From Proteobacteria bacterium UBA6920 (GTDB lineage: Bacteria > Pseudomonadota > Gammaproteobacteria > SG8-11), in NCBI GenBank assembly GCA_002448875.1, contig DKAS01000171.1, positions 30,618-63,232 on the forward strand: DNA of 32,615 nt, written 5' to 3'. Position numbers and translations under genes: made by a program. Positions 31,278-32,615 of the stretch are shown in pieces. The notes beneath the pieces are model-generated. The model was given only the letters and a program-made list of their open reading frames with translations, was not told the origin of the DNA and made no database searches. Every line of letters begins with the position of its first letter. Within the stretch, counting starts at the first letter, position 1.

Positions 31278-32615
31278 GCCCAATCCACGGTTCCGCGGGG
31301 TGTCGCACCGTGCCTGGTGGTCGGTGGCGGGGTTGTTGTTGCTGGCCCTGTTGACCGCCTGCGACCATCCGGACGACGGCGTGCTGCGCTTTGGCATCGT
31401 GGCGTCGCCGGTGACGCTGGACCCGCGCCACGCCACCGATGCGACCTCGTCGCGCATCAATCGCCTGCTGTATGACAGTCTGGTGGATTTCGACCGGGCG
31501 TCGCTGCCGGTGCCGGGGGTGGCCGCCTGGCGGCAGATGTCCGCCACCCAGTATCGTTTCACCCTGCAACGCGACCGGCGTTTTCATCACGGTCCGGCCC
31601 TTACCGCCCGGGATGTCAAGGCGACCTACGACTACATCCTTGACAAGAACAATGCTTCCCCGCATCGGGCGACCCTGGCGCTGATCAGGGAAGTCAAACT
31701 GATCGACGACTTTACCGTGGATTTCATCATCGACAAGCCGGATCCCCTGTTTCCCAACTACCTGGTGGTCGGTATCGTACCGGCGGATCTGGCCGCCGCC
31801 GGTCACCCGTTCAACAAGCAGCCGGTGGGCAGCGGTCCGTTTCGTTTTGTCGCCTGGCCACAGGATGAACGTCTGCGTTTGCAGCGGCTGAGCGACGGGC
31901 AGCAGGTGGAGTTTTTGCGGGTGCCCAATCCGACGGTGCGGGTGCTCAAGCTGCTCAACGGCGAGATCGATCTGACGCAGAACGATCTGCTGCCGGAGCT
32001 GGTCGACTACCTGCGCGCCACCGGCAACTTGCAGGTGGCGACCGGCGCCGGCATCAATTTCGCCTATCTGGGATTCAATATGGAGGATCCGGTGGTCGGC
32101 AATCTGCTGGTGCGTCGCGCCATCGCCCATGCGCTGGATCGGCAGTCCATTATCAAATACGTGATGGGCGCCACCGCGCGTCCGGCCAGCTCCATCCTGC
32201 CACCCAGCCACTGGGCCGGCAATCCGCAGCTGGAGTCCGTGCCCTATGCGCCGGAAACGGCCCGCGCCCTGCTGGCACAGGCCGGTTACAGCGATGCCCA
32301 TCCGGCGCATATCACTTATAAAACCTCCAATGATCCGTTCCGTGTGCGTCTGGCCACGGTGATTCAGCACCAGTTGCGGCAGGTGGGATTCGACGTGGAA
32401 ATCCAGAGTTATGACTGGGGCACTTTCTACGGAGATATCAAGGCGGGACGCTTTCAGATGTACAGCCTGTCCTGGGTGGGGATCAAGAGCCCCGATATCT
32501 TCTACTATGCTTTGCACAGCAAGTCGGTGCCGCCGGAGGGGGCCAACCGCGGACGCTTCAGCGACCCTGAGGTCGATCGCCTGATCGAGGCGGCGCAGGT
32601 GGAACCGGACCGGGA
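31270..32615 (+). CDS. Family 5 ABC-transporter solute-binding lipoprotein (3' partial)
   Basis: An open frame from GTG 31270 to the window edge (448 codons, no stop). AAGGA lies five bases upstream, and the start overlaps the CYTH gene by 8 bases. The signal ends LLLLALLTAC with C31 as the lipid acceptor. The family 5 (peptide/nickel/oligopeptide) binding fold is clear: ASPVTLDPRHATD, RINRLLYDSLVDFD, a YRFTLQRDRRFHHG strand, ALTARDVKATYDYIL, VGSGPFRFVAW, NFAYLGFNMEDPVVGN with VRRAIAHALDRQSII, and ARALLAQAGYSD. It delivers a substrate, most likely a peptide, to an ABC permease that should be encoded just beyond the window. The 3' end is missing only because of the window. Confidence 0.92.
   Translation, partial: MNKPNPRFRGVSHRAWWSVAGLLLLALLTACDHPDDGVLRFGIVASPVTLDPRHATDATSSRINRLLYDSLVDFDRASLPVPGVAAWRQMSATQYRFTLQRDRRFHHGPALTARDVKATYDYILDKNNASPHRATLALIREVKLIDDFTVDFIIDKPDPLFPNYLVVGIVPADLAAAGHPFNKQPVGSGPFRFVAWPQDERLRLQRLSDGQQVEFLRVPNPTVRVLKLLNGEIDLTQNDLLPELVDYLRATGNLQVATGAGINFAYLGFNMEDPVVGNLLVRRAIAHALDRQSIIKYVMGATARPASSILPPSHWAGNPQLESVPYAPETARALLAQAGYSDAHPAHITYKTSNDPFRVRLATVIQHQLRQVGFDVEIQSYDWGTFYGDIKAGRFQMYSLSWVGIKSPDIFYYALHSKSVPPEGANRGRFSDPEVDRLIEAAQVEPDR

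Noticed and set aside
31183-32517. 444-codon minus-strand open frame at the right edge
   Set aside because: Opposite a plus-strand family 5 solute-binding protein with lipobox and conserved motifs.

Overview
The window looks like chromosomal DNA from a GC-rich free-living gammaproteobacterium. The evidence is MsrPQ, a Bat (aerotolerance) operon, a DUF2057 protein, outer-membrane beta-barrels ending in Phe, and lipoboxes. A DsrC-family protein may hint at a sulfur-oxidiser-related lineage, but nothing here fixes genus or species. I see no rRNA, tRNA, CRISPR array, complete insertion sequence or phage genes.

Layout: 1-2502 is the end of a Bat operon (BatB/BatC-type VWA-TPR protein, then BatD). 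2519-3858 is a divergent pair, a DsrC-like protein and a LysR regulator, with a clear sigma70-type promoter and a palindromic operator candidate between them. 4029-9346 is a block of cell-surface genes: an FN3 lipoprotein, an autotransporter barrel without a passenger, a small outer-membrane protein and a beta-propeller-like lipoprotein. 9380-9654 is a non-coding, MITE/REP-like element with doubled, inverted ends. 9777-15384 carries a chemoreceptor, a YdjM-like membrane protein, an Lrp-type regulator divergent from a type 2 leuA, and a DUF2057 protein. 15428-17808 (minus strand) is a signalling pair: a double-FHA protein and a membrane Ser/Thr kinase with an extracytoplasmic sensor segment.

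The most interesting region is 18053-25142. On the minus strand, tlpA, DUF4266, DUF3570, apbE and trkH are packed with overlaps or short gaps, followed by trkA. The DUF3570 outer-membrane protein carries D-S-L-S-G-A-T at residues 75-81, which matches the Dxx(S/T)GA(T/S) motif that ApbE flavinylates. I therefore predict a covalently FMN-bearing outer-membrane protein, made with its own flavin transferase, a thioredoxin-like protein and a tiny lipoprotein ending in a Gly/Cys-rich tail. Divergent from it are msrP and msrQ, which repair oxidised methionines in periplasmic proteins, so the locus reads as an envelope redox island. Oddly, this ApbE has no visible signal peptide.

25099-30757 (minus strand) holds DUF2288, two orphan sensor histidine kinases, a cupin, a glutathione S-transferase and a gamma-glutamylcyclotransferase-like protein. 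30804-32615 (plus strand) holds a CYTH triphosphatase overlapping the start of a family 5 ABC solute-binding lipoprotein that runs off the window.
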